In this document: positions 25,426 through 34,205 of the stretch, piece after piece
Numbering within the stretch: position 1 is the stretch's first letter
Layout of the letters: every line of letters begins with the position of its first letter
Assembly (NCBI GenBank): GCA_902765305.1
Contig: CACWZI010000077.1
Location: 1-49,261, forward strand
DNA length: 49,261 nucleotides
Direction: 5' to 3'
DNA from: an uncultured Eubacteriales bacterium
Lineage (GTDB): Bacteria > Bacillota > Clostridia > Christensenellales > Aristaeellaceae
Notes under the pieces: generated by a model
Told to the model about the DNA's origin: nothing
The model's input: the letters and a program-made list of their open reading frames with translations, nothing else
Database searches by the model: none
Translations under genes and position numbers: made by a program

Positions 25426-25440
25426 TGCGCCGGGCAAGGC

Positions 25441-25475
25441 AACGGGATGCTGGCATTTGAAGCCGGCATCCCGTT
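25441..25475. terminator. Intrinsic terminator between convergent genes
   Basis: A 14-bp stem with one mismatch (25441-25454 with 25462-25475) is followed by TGTTTGG on the plus strand and lies between the acid phosphatase stop (25425) and the stop of the minus-strand lipoprotein gene (25493). Confidence 0.8.
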
Positions 25476-25492
25476 TGTTTGGCCCGAGTTCT

Positions 25493-26347
25493 TCACACTC
25501 CCGGTATCTTCATCGTGATATTGCTGAACTCGGCATCGCAGCCTGAGGCGAAAACGCCGATGTGCGCGCCGTCTGTAGAGTGACCGATGCGGGAGCTGAG
25601 GGCCTTTTGATCGTCGATGTACAGCACGACGATCTCATTCTCGCAGACCAGGGTCACGTGGTGGCGCTGGTCTGCGGAGAAATCGAACCGCGTGACCGCC
25701 ATCGGGGGATAGTCGTCAAGCTCCGTCAGCTCATACCCCTCATAGTGCAGCAGGTTTCGCCCGGCGTCCAGGCAGAGCGCCGTCCAGGCCGCATCCGACT
25801 CACTGCCGCCGAAGGCAAATCCGGCGCAGCCGTCCGCGCCCAGCGTCACGTCGCACTCCAGCAGCATCGTCGGGGCGCGCACGCCCATATCCGCCAGCGC
25901 GATTTCGCCGTCTCCGGCCGAAAGCGCGACGGCGTTTCCCCCGATTTCTGCCTTCCCCTCGACATCCCCGGCCTCGAAGGCCAGATCCTGTGCGAAGTAA
26001 TCCCCAAAGGACTCCGGCGCCTTCACGCCCAGCGTCCCGTCCCCGCGCCGGACCAGCTGGTGGTTGAGCGCGTTGCCCGCCCACTGGTAGATGCCGGAAT
26101 CCGCGGACAGCCCGGCCCGGCCCAGCCAGCCGCACAGGTAGGTATTCCCATCCCACTCGGCGGTCTTGGCCGCGTAGAACACGAAGCCGTTGCCCTCCAT
26201 CAGGCCCTGGCCGTCCAGTATGTTGTCCTCCGGCGCGGGATAGAGGCGATAGTCCACCGGCGCATAGGGCTCCGCCAGGGCGCATGAAGCGACGATCGAA
26301 ACGAGGAGCGCCATCAGGGCCGCCAAGGCCACCGATCTTCTGCTCAT
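25493..26347 (-). CDS. Putative lipoprotein resembling the C-terminal half of GH32 enzymes
   Basis: A 284-residue exported protein. I chose ATG 26347, which has AAAGGAG eight bases upstream. The signal sequence ends in a lipobox-like VASC (Cys22). The mature part contains FYAAKT, GWLGR and YQWAGNALNHQLV followed by DGTLGVK; these align by eye with the fifth propeller blade of GH32 fructan hydrolases (compare FYAPQT, AWLQNW and LPRELS in the GH32 at 28778). A beta-sandwich-like region follows. The three GH32 catalytic motifs (NDPNG, RDP, EC) are absent. It may bind fructan or be a relic. It is last in the sucrose/fructan gene row. Confidence 0.6.
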   Translation of the reverse strand: MSRRSVALAALMALLVSIVASCALAEPYAPVDYRLYPAPEDNILDGQGLMEGNGFVFYAAKTAEWDGNTYLCGWLGRAGLSADSGIYQWAGNALNHQLVRRGDGTLGVKAPESFGDYFAQDLAFEAGDVEGKAEIGGNAVALSAGDGEIALADMGVRAPTMLLECDVTLGADGCAGFAFGGSESDAAWTALCLDAGRNLLHYEGYELTELDDYPPMAVTRFDFSADQRHHVTLVCENEIVVLYIDDQKALSSRIGHSTDGAHIGVFASGCDAEFSNITMKIPGV

Positions 26348-26386
26348 ATCCTGTTCTCCTTTCTCGTAAGGGCGGCGAATAAGCAA

Positions 26387-26422
26387 GGGACTGGAGGCCA
26401 GTCAAGTCCGGCATCCAGTCCC
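26387..26422 (-). terminator. Hairpin after the MsmK-type ATPase gene
   Basis: A 9-bp perfect stem (26387-26395 with 26414-26422) lies just after the ATPase stop codon at 26440. The T tract on the minus strand is poor (CTTGCTTATT), so it may be a weak terminator or a processing hairpin. Confidence 0.5.
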
Positions 26423-26439
26423 GGTTGTGTACACTCAGA

Positions 26440-27594
26440 TCAGAAGTCGTAATTCTTGCACATCGGCGCGTTGTTCCTGTAGGATTCCTCGTCGAACCAG
26501 ATCAGGTTGTTGCTCGTGGCCTTGTCGAACAGCTGGATCAGCCTGGGCTGGGTGGTGAAGCGGATCGTCTTGCCCATGGAGACGTCCACGGTCAGGTCGA
26601 CGGTGGGAATCACCATGACCACCTCGTCGTTGTTGCTGCGGGTGTGCAGGTTGACCTCGGTGCCCAGCATCTCGGAAACCTCGATCAGCGCGGTCAGCTC
26701 GCCCTCGCCCACGGTGATGTGCTGGGGACGGATGCCCGCCACGATGTCGCAGGGCTGCTGGTGCTTGTCGCGCAGCACCCTCTGCTGGAAGGCATCCAAC
26801 TCAAACCGCACGCCGCGAATCTCGGCGTAATAGACGCCGTTTTCCAACAGCAGCTTGCAGTTGTCGAAGAAGTTCATCACGGGCATGCCGATGAAGCCGG
26901 CCACGAACAGGTTCACGGGCTTGTTGAACACCTCCACCGGCGTGCCGATCTGGTTCACAAAGCCGTCCTTCATGATGACGATGCGGTCGCCCAGGGTCAT
27001 GGCCTCGGTCTGGTCGTGGGTGACGTACATGAAGGTGGTGTTGATGCGCTGGCGCAGCTTGATGATCTCGGCGCGCATCTGGTTGCGCAGCTTCGCGTCC
27101 AGGTTGGACAGGGGCTCGTCCATCAGGAACACCTTGGGGTCGCGCACCATGGCGCGGCCGATGGCAACGCGCTGCCTCTGGCCGCCGGACAGGGCCTTCG
27201 GCTTGCGGTCCAGATACTGGGTGATGTCGAGGATCTGGGCCACCTCCCGCACCTTCTTGTCGATGACCGCCTTGGGCGTCTTCTTCAGCTTCAGCGCGAA
27301 GGCCATGTTGTCATAGACCGACAGATGGGGATACAGCGCGTAGCTCTGGAAGACCATGGCGATGTCCCTGTCCTTGGGGGCCACGTCGTTGCAAAGCCTG
27401 CCGTCGATGTACAGCTCGCCGTCGGAGATGTCCTCCAGGCCGGCGACCATGCGCAGGGTGGTGGACTTGCCGCAGCCGGAGGGGCCGACCAGCACGATGA
27501 ATTCCTTGTCGGCGATCTCCAGATTCACGTCGTGAACGGCCACGACATTGCCCTCATAAACCTTCTTCAGATCCTTCAGCAAAACAGTAGACAT
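26440..27594 (-). CDS. msmK: MsmK/UgpC-type sugar ABC transporter ATPase
   Basis: A 384-residue ATPase that energises CUT1-type sugar importers. Walker A is GPSGCGKST (about 38-46), the signature is LSGGQRQRVAIGRAM, Walker B is VFLMDEPLSNLD, and the last 130 residues form the OB-like regulatory domain of MalK relatives. It is on the same strand as the binding protein and permeases further upstream, whose gene set otherwise lacks an ATPase, though one MsmK may serve several importers. The 218-base gap before it shows no clear promoter, and no good ribosome site precedes the ATG, which is unusual for this window. Confidence 0.88.
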   Translation of the reverse strand: MSTVLLKDLKKVYEGNVVAVHDVNLEIADKEFIVLVGPSGCGKSTTLRMVAGLEDISDGELYIDGRLCNDVAPKDRDIAMVFQSYALYPHLSVYDNMAFALKLKKTPKAVIDKKVREVAQILDITQYLDRKPKALSGGQRQRVAIGRAMVRDPKVFLMDEPLSNLDAKLRNQMRAEIIKLRQRINTTFMYVTHDQTEAMTLGDRIVIMKDGFVNQIGTPVEVFNKPVNLFVAGFIGMPVMNFFDNCKLLLENGVYYAEIRGVRFELDAFQQRVLRDKHQQPCDIVAGIRPQHITVGEGELTALIEVSEMLGTEVNLHTRSNNDEVVMVIPTVDLTVDVSMGKTIRFTTQPRLIQLFDKATSNNLIWFDEESYRNNAPMCKNYDF

Positions 27595-27812
27595 AGCGTA
27601 TTGCTCTGGCAGCCGGGATTCCTCCGGGGCGGCCTCGCGTCACGTATCAAACGCCATCGCGCCTCTCGTGAACCGCATTACGACAGGTCTCCACACTGCC
27701 GCACCGCGAGCCTGCGGACTTGCTTCCTCCTTCTTGAATGTGAACGGGACCAATATGTGGAGTGGCGCCGTCCCATTGGAATATGGTCGAAAGTTCAATC
27801 CTATCGGTCGTG

Positions 27813-28778
27813 TCAGTGTTCCTTCAGTATCGCTTCCACCTGCTGGCGCTGGGGCATGGAGCGAATCGCGCCCCGCCTCGTGGTCACCATGTAGGCCGCC
27901 GCGTTGGCGAAGCGAAGCATGGCCTTCAAGTCATCCTTGGAAAGGCCGTCCGTGCCGTGCGCCAGTACGAAATCCAGAACGCTTGCGCAGAAGGTATCCC
28001 CCGCGCCGGTGGTCTCGATGGTGCCGCCCAGCAGGAAGCTGGGCACAAAGGTCTTCCTGTCCCCGCAGAAGGCATAGCTTCCGTTGGCCCCGGCGGTGAC
28101 GTTCAGCAGGCGTATGCCCGGGAAGCGCTCCCTCAGGAACCTTGCGCCTTTATCGTAGTCCGATGTATCCGTTAGGAACTCGATCTCGTTGTCGGCAATC
28201 TTCACCACGTCCGCCTGGGAAAGGCCCCAGAGCATCTGGGCCCTGGCCTCGTTCAGGCTGTCCCAGAGGGGCGGGCGCAGGTTCGGATCGAAGGAGATGA
28301 TCGCGCCGGCCTGCTTCGCGGCCAGCACCGCAGCCCTGGTGGCCTGGCGCACGCCCTCATGGGTCATGGACAGCGTGCCGAAGTGGAATATCCGCGTATC
28401 GCGAATCATGTCCATGGGCAGTTCGTCCTCGGTGAGCATCATATCCGCGCCGGGATTCCGGTAAAACGAGAAGTCCCTGTCGCCGTCTTCGTACGTCTTG
28501 ACGAAGGCCAGCGTGGTGTGGACGGTATCGTCCATGCGCAGGCCGCTCATGTCGATGCCGGCCTCCTCGGCGACGGCCTTCAGCTGCTGGCCGAACATGT
28601 CGTTGCCCACCTTGCCGACGAAGGCGCAACGCCTGTCCAGCTTCCGCAGCATCGCCAGCACGTTGCAGGGCGCGCCGCCGGGATTGGCCTCGAAGACGGG
28701 ATTGCCCTGCGCGCTCGTGCCATTCTCGGTAAAGTCGATCAACAGCTCGCCCAACGCGACGACATCATAACGCTTCAT
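27813..28778 (-). CDS. scrK: Fructokinase (PfkB family)
   Basis: A 321-residue carbohydrate kinase that should phosphorylate fructose released by the GH32 enzyme. The N-terminal GGAPCN motif and the C-terminal ETTGAGDTFCA motif with catalytic base Asp261 are intact. Its ATG overlaps the GH32 stop codon by one base (TAATG), so expression is coupled. Ribokinase-family members with other substrates are possible, but the neighbour strongly points to fructose. Confidence 0.88.
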   Translation of the reverse strand: MKRYDVVALGELLIDFTENGTSAQGNPVFEANPGGAPCNVLAMLRKLDRRCAFVGKVGNDMFGQQLKAVAEEAGIDMSGLRMDDTVHTTLAFVKTYEDGDRDFSFYRNPGADMMLTEDELPMDMIRDTRIFHFGTLSMTHEGVRQATRAAVLAAKQAGAIISFDPNLRPPLWDSLNEARAQMLWGLSQADVVKIADNEIEFLTDTSDYDKGARFLRERFPGIRLLNVTAGANGSYAFCGDRKTFVPSFLLGGTIETTGAGDTFCASVLDFVLAHGTDGLSKDDLKAMLRFANAAAYMVTTRRGAIRSMPQRQQVEAILKEH

Positions 28779-30277
28779 TATTCTTCTTCCTCTTTGTCAA
28801 AGATCAGGTCGTGCTTGTCCACGTCCATCAGCACCTCGCCCTCGGCCTCGAAGCTGATCACGTCCGCGCTGACGGGGGTATACATCACGAAGCTGGCGGC
28901 CTGCTCGCCGTCGTTGACGAACAACTCCAGGCTGTGCCTGTCCATGACCACCCTCAGCTTGATGCAGCCGTGGCGGGAATAGACCGGGAATTCCCGCACA
29001 TGCACGATGTCAAACGGGTATCCGCAGCGGGAGCGGTCTACGCGCACGATGGCCTGGCCGGGCTTGTAGCGGATCGTGGTAACGTGCTCGCCGTCCTTGG
29101 CCAGGTTCATCCTGAAGGCGTGGTACATATCGCTGCCATTGGCCGGCCGCACGTTCACGGTCATGTCGATGGTGCGCCCGCGTATGCCCGTCAGGAAGGT
29201 TTCGGTGGACAGGGGCACGTTCTTGTAGCTGATCTTTTCGCCGTAGTAGTTCTCGATCTCCCGCACGGGCTGCTGGATCAGCCGGCCGTCCCGTATGGAC
29301 AGCTCCCTGGGCAGGGTCATCTGACCGCAGATGCGGTCGGTGACGGGGTGGCTGCGCGCCGTATCCCAGTTTTGCAGCCAGGCGATCATGATGCGCCTGC
29401 CGTCCAGCGCCTTGAGCGTCTGGGGCGCGTAGAAGTCGATGCCGTAGTCGATGGCATGGACGTTCTCGCGGATCAGGTGCTTCTTCTCGTTTTCCTCGCC
29501 GATCATGCAGACGGTACCGTTGCCCGCGTGGAATTCCAGCCCCATCGGGCTCATCTCCTGGGGGCTGACCATCAGCACGTCCTTGCCGTCCAGCTTGAAG
29601 TAATCCGGGCATTCCCACATCATGCCGTACTGGCGATGGTTGGAGGCCACGCGGCCCTGGTAGGTCCAGTGGAAGGCGTCCTCGCTCTTGAAAAGCAGGA
29701 TCGAGCCGCTGCCGTCGGAGGGGCGGTTGCCCACCACGGCATAGTAGCTGTCGCCCTCTTTCCACATCTTGGGGTCGCGGAAATCCTCGGTGCTGCCGCC
29801 CTTGGGCAGGTCCTTCGCCGTGAGCACAGGGTTTACGTCGAGCTTTTCATAATCCACGCCGTCGCCCACGGCCAGGCACTGGGTCTGCCAGGGCTTCAGA
29901 GAGCCGTCCTCTTGCCGTTCCTCGCGCACGCCGGTGTACATCAGCAGCTGGCGGCCGTCGGGCAGCTCGATGGCGCTGCCGGAAAAGCAGCCGTCCTTGT
30001 CGTAGGGCATGTCCGGGGCCAGCGCCGCAGGAAGCCGCTCCCAGCGGATGAAATCCTTCGTCTTGAGATGGCCCCAGTGCATCGGCCCCCAGATCGCCTT
30101 GTAGGGATAGTACTGGTGAAACAGGTGGTACTCGCCCTTGTAGACGGAGAACCCGTTGGGATCGTTGATCCAGCCGATGGCTCCGGTGACGTGAAATTCC
30201 GGACGTTCCTCCTCCGGTACATAGGACATGTACTGGGATTCAAAATCCCGCGCCTTCTGCAAAGTCTGGCTGATCAT
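28778..30277 (-). CDS. scrB: GH32 sucrose-6-phosphate hydrolase / fructosidase
   Basis: A 499-residue intracellular glycoside hydrolase, no signal peptide. The nucleophile is Asp39 in WINDPNG, the transition-state stabiliser is Asp168 in FRDPKMW, and the acid/base is Glu222 in WECPDYF. A C-terminal beta-sandwich follows the five-bladed propeller. It cleaves the fructose unit from sucrose, sucrose 6-phosphate or short fructans. Because import here is by an ABC transporter and not a PTS, unphosphorylated sucrose or fructo-oligosaccharide is the likely substrate. It is followed by fructokinase at a one-base overlap and preceded by a stem-loop after the binding-protein gene. Confidence 0.9.
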   Translation of the reverse strand: MISQTLQKARDFESQYMSYVPEEERPEFHVTGAIGWINDPNGFSVYKGEYHLFHQYYPYKAIWGPMHWGHLKTKDFIRWERLPAALAPDMPYDKDGCFSGSAIELPDGRQLLMYTGVREERQEDGSLKPWQTQCLAVGDGVDYEKLDVNPVLTAKDLPKGGSTEDFRDPKMWKEGDSYYAVVGNRPSDGSGSILLFKSEDAFHWTYQGRVASNHRQYGMMWECPDYFKLDGKDVLMVSPQEMSPMGLEFHAGNGTVCMIGEENEKKHLIRENVHAIDYGIDFYAPQTLKALDGRRIMIAWLQNWDTARSHPVTDRICGQMTLPRELSIRDGRLIQQPVREIENYYGEKISYKNVPLSTETFLTGIRGRTIDMTVNVRPANGSDMYHAFRMNLAKDGEHVTTIRYKPGQAIVRVDRSRCGYPFDIVHVREFPVYSRHGCIKLRVVMDRHSLELFVNDGEQAASFVMYTPVSADVISFEAEGEVLMDVDKHDLIFDKEEEE

Positions 30278-30315
30278 ACATGATACCTTCCTGTTATGTG
30301 ATGTCGATTGAAAGA

Positions 30316-30362
30316 GGGCTTTCCTCCCCTGGAGAGGGGAGAAGAAACGGGGAGGAAAGCCC
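30316..30362 (-). terminator. Intercistronic stem-loop between binding protein and GH32 genes
   Basis: A perfect 14-bp GC-rich stem (30316-30329 with 30349-30362) lies right after the binding-protein stop codon (30375). It lacks a long T run on the minus strand. Such hairpins often protect the upstream mRNA or let only part of the transcripts through, so binding protein is made in excess; that role is inferred. Confidence 0.6.
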
Positions 30363-30374
30363 GGAGGGGATCAA

Positions 30375-32009
30375 TCAGCCCGCGAAGTAGGCGTCCAGGT
30401 ACTTCTGGTGGATCTCCAGGTAACGGTCCAGGCCGTAGGCCTTCAGGTCGTTCTGGAACTGATCCCAGTCGGCGTCGGTGAAGCCGTTCATCACCCAGTC
30501 GGACTTGGCGGTGTTGACGCACTTGGTCAGGTCGGCCTCCAGGTTGGAGATCTCCTTGATGTCGTCCGCATTCATGAACACGTTGGGATACACGTAGTCA
30601 TGGGTCATGTCGGGGGTGTAGACGTCCTTGATCCAGTTCAGGCGATAGGCCGCGTCGTCGGGCAGGGTCACGTACTTGTTATAGTAGGTGTCCAGGATGG
30701 CCAGGGGGCCGTTCACGCTCTCGGCCTCGCGGACCTCAACGGGAGAGGCATCGCCCAGCCAGGTATGCTTCAGCATGGGCTCGCCGGCGTCGTTGGTGCT
30801 CATCTCGAAGATATCGAACTCGTCGTCCTCGCCGTAGGTGCCCCAGTTGTTCTGGGGGGACTGGATCGGATCATACATCTGGTCGATCCAGGCGCAGACC
30901 AGCTCGGGGTTCTTGCAGGTGGCGGTCACGACGCAGCGGCCGCGATCGAAGCCGGAGGTGTAGGAGCCGTTCTGGGGGGTGATGTTGCGCACGTCGGCGG
31001 TCAGCGCGGGCAGCGGCACCCAGCCCTTGCCGGCGATCAGGTCGTCCATGCTGACCTGGGCGATGTTGGCCACGTCCCAGGAGAACAGCACGCCGTAGCG
31101 GCCGGACTTGCCCTTGGCCACGTAGGTGGACCACTCCTGAGTAAAGGCCTCGGGATCGATCAGGCCCTCGGCGTACAGCTCGTGCAGCCAGGCGATGCCT
31201 TTCTTGAAGCCTTCGGTGGTGGCGACGCTGATGACCTGCTTGTCGTTGGTCACGGCGATGTGGCGGCCGCGATCGGGATCGCCGTAGCCCTCGCCGAAGC
31301 CGTTGATCAGGATGGCGGGATCCTGGTCGCCGTCATTCATGATGCAGGACATGGGGATGATGGAGCCGTCGATGTTGAACTCGGCCTTCAGGGCGTCGGC
31401 GTTGTCGCGGAAGGCGATCAGCACGGCCTTGAACTCGTCCACGGTGGTGGGCATTTCCAGCTTCAGGAAGTCCAGCCAGTTCTTGTTGATGAAGCTCATG
31501 TCGCCGATGGTCTGGATGGCGGTCTTCTCATAGCCCAGCTGCTCGATCCAGGGGAACGCCCAGATGTGGCCGTTCTCGTCGGTGCACATCACGCGATACT
31601 CGGGCGCCTGCTCGAACACCTTCTGCAGGTTGGGCATGCAGGAGTCGATGTACTTCTCCAGGGCGATGATGGCGCCCTGCTTGGCGTACTTCAACAGGGA
31701 ATTGGTGTCGAAGCCGGCGTTGAACACCAGCTCGGGCAGGGTCTTGGGGTTGGACATCTCCAGGGTGATCTTGTCGCCCCACTGATCGGACTGGATGGTG
31801 CGCCACTCGACGTGGACGTTGGTGGCTTCCTCAAGGCGCTTGAAGATGGTGCGGTTGTTGGGGTCGGCCTCGGTGCCCACCGGATAGTTGGTCAGGGCGG
31901 TGAAGCTCTCGGTGTTTTCCAGCGGGAAGGTGTAGCCGTCGGCCAGGGCGGCGCTCGCCAGCATCGCCAGGCACAGGCACAGGGCCAGGATCATGGAAAT
32001 CTTACGCAT
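30375..32009 (-). CDS. YtcQ/LipO-like sugar-binding protein of an ABC transporter
   Basis: A 544-residue exported solute-binding protein of the large type that pairs with LplB- and YtcP-like permeases for oligosaccharides. A signal peptide ends near ASAALADG; no lipobox cysteine is present, so it appears to be released or held by another means. It lies directly after the two permease genes and before GH32 and fructokinase genes, which points to sucrose, kestose or another small fructan as ligand. The start codon ATG is preceded by AAAAGGAG. Confidence 0.88.
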   Translation of the reverse strand: MRKISMILALCLCLAMLASAALADGYTFPLENTESFTALTNYPVGTEADPNNRTIFKRLEEATNVHVEWRTIQSDQWGDKITLEMSNPKTLPELVFNAGFDTNSLLKYAKQGAIIALEKYIDSCMPNLQKVFEQAPEYRVMCTDENGHIWAFPWIEQLGYEKTAIQTIGDMSFINKNWLDFLKLEMPTTVDEFKAVLIAFRDNADALKAEFNIDGSIIPMSCIMNDGDQDPAILINGFGEGYGDPDRGRHIAVTNDKQVISVATTEGFKKGIAWLHELYAEGLIDPEAFTQEWSTYVAKGKSGRYGVLFSWDVANIAQVSMDDLIAGKGWVPLPALTADVRNITPQNGSYTSGFDRGRCVVTATCKNPELVCAWIDQMYDPIQSPQNNWGTYGEDDEFDIFEMSTNDAGEPMLKHTWLGDASPVEVREAESVNGPLAILDTYYNKYVTLPDDAAYRLNWIKDVYTPDMTHDYVYPNVFMNADDIKEISNLEADLTKCVNTAKSDWVMNGFTDADWDQFQNDLKAYGLDRYLEIHQKYLDAYFAG

Positions 32010-32072
32010 GGTATTATCTCCTTTTCTTTTATTGTACAGGCTTTCACGCCTGCAGGGTTATGGGTTGACGGG

Positions 32073-32947
32073 TTATCCCTTGACGGCGCCGGCCATGATT
32101 CCGCTGTCAAAGTACCTCTGGAAGAAGGGATACATGATCAGCAGCGGCAGGCTGGAGATGATGATGGTGGCGTACTTCAGAAGCTCGGCCAGCTGGGCGC
32201 GGGCGGCGGTGGACTGCATGTCGGAGACCATGCCGGGCTCCGGCTGGCTCTGGATCAGTATGCCGCGCAGCACCAGCTGCTGTTCCACATGCCCACGAAC
32301 TGCCACATGCAGATGGTGGCGATGATCGGCGTGCAGACCGGCAGCAGGATCTTGAAGAAGTAGACCATCTCGCTCGCGCCGTCGATGGAAGCCGCCTCCT
32401 CAAGGTCGCGGGGGACGCCCTGGTAGTAGGTGCGGGCGATGATCATGTTCCAGACGCTGAAGGCGCCGGGCAGCAGTATGGCCCAGATCGTGTCGAGCAT
32501 TCCCAGGTTGCTGATGAGCAGGTAGGTGGGAATCAGGCCGCCGCCGAAGAACATCGTGATCACGTAGATCGTGTTAAAGAACCCCTTGAACCTGAAGTCT
32601 GAGCGGGACATCGGGTAAGCGGCCAACAGCGTCACGATGACGGAGATGATGGTGAACAGCACCGAGTAGATCAGCGCGTTCTTGAAGCCCACCCAGATCT
32701 GCGCATTGCCCAGCACGCGGCTGTAGGCCGTGGTGGTCCACTTGCTGAAGTCAAAGGTTACGCCCTTGTTCTGCAGCGTGATGGGATCGATGAAGGAGGC
32801 CAGTATGATGTACAGCACCGGGATGATGATGGCGGCCAGGAAGATACCCAGGATCACATAAGCGACGATCAGTATCACCTTGTCCCCGGTGGGATACTTG
32901 GCAAATTCACTCTTCTTCTTCCTTGGTGTAACATTCGCAACACTCAT
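32073..32947 (-). pseudogene. YtcP-like ABC permease, disrupted near the C terminus
   Basis: The gene starts at ATG 32947 (SD AAAGGAG) and encodes six-helix permease sequence including the EAA loop (EEAASIDGASEMVYFF). After CMWQFVGMWN the frame runs into SWCCAAY and a stop at 32255. The missing end (from LVLRGILIQ to the final AGAVKG and stop at 32073) continues in another frame from about 32290. Comparison with family wording suggests about 15 residues that normally lie between the WN segment and the LQLVLRG segment are gone, so this is a deletion plus frame change, possibly at a short CAGC repeat. It could be a true mutation, a mixed population or an assembly error. If real, the importer would lack one permease. 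Confidence 0.75.
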
Positions 32948-32965
32948 TCTCAATCTCTCCTTTCT

Positions 32966-33907
32966 TTAAATACCCTTGCCTTCGTTCATCTTCTTGACAA
33001 TGGCATTCATGGAGATCAGCAGGACGATGTTGATGACGGTGTTGAACAGGCCGACGGCGGTGGAGAAGCCGTAATCGCCGTCCAGAAGGCCCTTCTTGTA
33101 CACGTAGGTGGAGATGATCTCGGAAGCGCTCATGTTCAGGTCGGTCTGCAGGGCGTAGGCCTTTTCAAAGCCGACGCTCATGATGTTGCCGACTGCCATG
33201 ATGAACTGGATGAGCACGGTATCCTTGATCGCCGGCCACTCAACCGTCTTGATCTGCTGGATGAGGTTCGCGCCGTCGATGACAGCGGCCTCCTTCAAAT
33301 CCTTGCTAGCGTTGGACAGCGCAGCGGTGTAGATGATGGAGGACCAGCCAGCGCCCTGCCAAATGCCACTGGCAATGTAGATCGTGCGGAACGCCTGGGG
33401 CATGGTCATGAAATTGTAGTTCGTTCCAAGGAACATGTTCACCATGCCGGTCGGCGAGAGAAGGATGCGGACGATACCGCAGAGAACGATGACCGAAATG
33501 AAGTTGGGCATGTACAGCACCAGCTGAACCTTCTGCTTGATCTTGGAGCTGAGTATGCGGTTGAGCAGGAACGCCAGCAGGATCGGCGCCGGGAATCCCC
33601 ACAGAAGGCCGAACACGCTCAGTTTCAGGGTGTTCATCAAGTAGGTCATGAAGTCGGGCGAGGACAGGAAGCGCTTGAAGTGCGCCAGTCCCACCCATTC
33701 GCTGCCCAACAGGCCGCGGAAGGGATTGTAGTCCATGAAGGCGATCGCCACGCCGCCCATCGGAATGTAGCGGAAGATGATCGTCAGCACGAACGCCGGC
33801 AACATGAAGATCAGGTAGAGCTGCCAGTGCTGCCGCAGATACACCATGGTGTTGTGACGTCTCTGCTTGAAAGACGCCTTTTCCTTGGCAGGCAAGGGCT
33901 TGTTCAT
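32966..33907 (-). CDS. LplB/YteP-like ABC transporter permease
   Basis: A 313-residue inner-membrane permease with six predicted helices and the EAA loop (LKEAAVIDGANLIQQ). I chose ATG 33907, preceded by AAAGGAGG, over an upstream in-frame start within the leader. It is the first gene of the sugar-import operon, behind a consensus promoter, and should form a heterodimer with the YtcP-like protein encoded next. Confidence 0.9.
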   Translation of the reverse strand: MNKPLPAKEKASFKQRRHNTMVYLRQHWQLYLIFMLPAFVLTIIFRYIPMGGVAIAFMDYNPFRGLLGSEWVGLAHFKRFLSSPDFMTYLMNTLKLSVFGLLWGFPAPILLAFLLNRILSSKIKQKVQLVLYMPNFISVIVLCGIVRILLSPTGMVNMFLGTNYNFMTMPQAFRTIYIASGIWQGAGWSSIIYTAALSNASKDLKEAAVIDGANLIQQIKTVEWPAIKDTVLIQFIMAVGNIMSVGFEKAYALQTDLNMSASEIISTYVYKKGLLDGDYGFSTAVGLFNTVINIVLLISMNAIVKKMNEGKGI

Positions 33908-33939
33908 TATAATCCTCCTTTTGCTGTTCTCCCCGAATG

Positions 33940-34043
33940 TGCAATTGCATTGGCAGGTTGCATTTGCACATTCAATTCGGGGGCTTCGCCTATATATTAT
34001 CATTATCTGGCCCCTGTGTCAATACCAAATTAATGCATATGCA
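33940..34043. promoter_or_regulatory. Candidate LacI-family operators (TGCA-N2-TGCA palindromes)
   Basis: Three 10-bp sites with the form TGCANNTGCA occur at 33940-33949, 33959-33968 and 34034-34043. The last lies just upstream of the -35 box of the ABC operon, and the first two lie in its leader. More TGCA half-sites follow up to 34140. The adjacent divergent LacI-type gene makes these natural operators, but binding is inferred from position and symmetry only. Confidence 0.5.
33994..34022 (-). promoter_or_regulatory. Promoter of the sugar ABC/GH32 operon
   Basis: On the minus strand a perfect TTGACA (34017-34022) and TAATAT (33994-33999) are 17 bases apart. The operon's first ATG is 87 bases downstream of the -10 element. 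Confidence 0.8.
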
Positions 34044-34147
34044 CAATTTTTTCCATTTGTAACCGCCATAAAGCCGGCCTTCCCCCGGGTTATTCGCTGC
34101 AAAAAGGTGCAAAAGCCCCAAATGCACAAAAGCTGCACATTTATGAT

Positions 34148-34176
34148 TTGACATTTGCATCATTGTATGTTACAAT
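34148..34176 (+). promoter_or_regulatory. Promoter of the LacI-family regulator gene
   Basis: A perfect TTGACA (34148-34153) and TACAAT (34171-34176) are 17 bases apart. A TTTGCAT half-site lies in the spacer, so the regulator may control itself. Confidence 0.8.
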
Positions 34177-34205
34177 ATCTGCGAAACGCCAAGGAGGATC
34201 CATTC

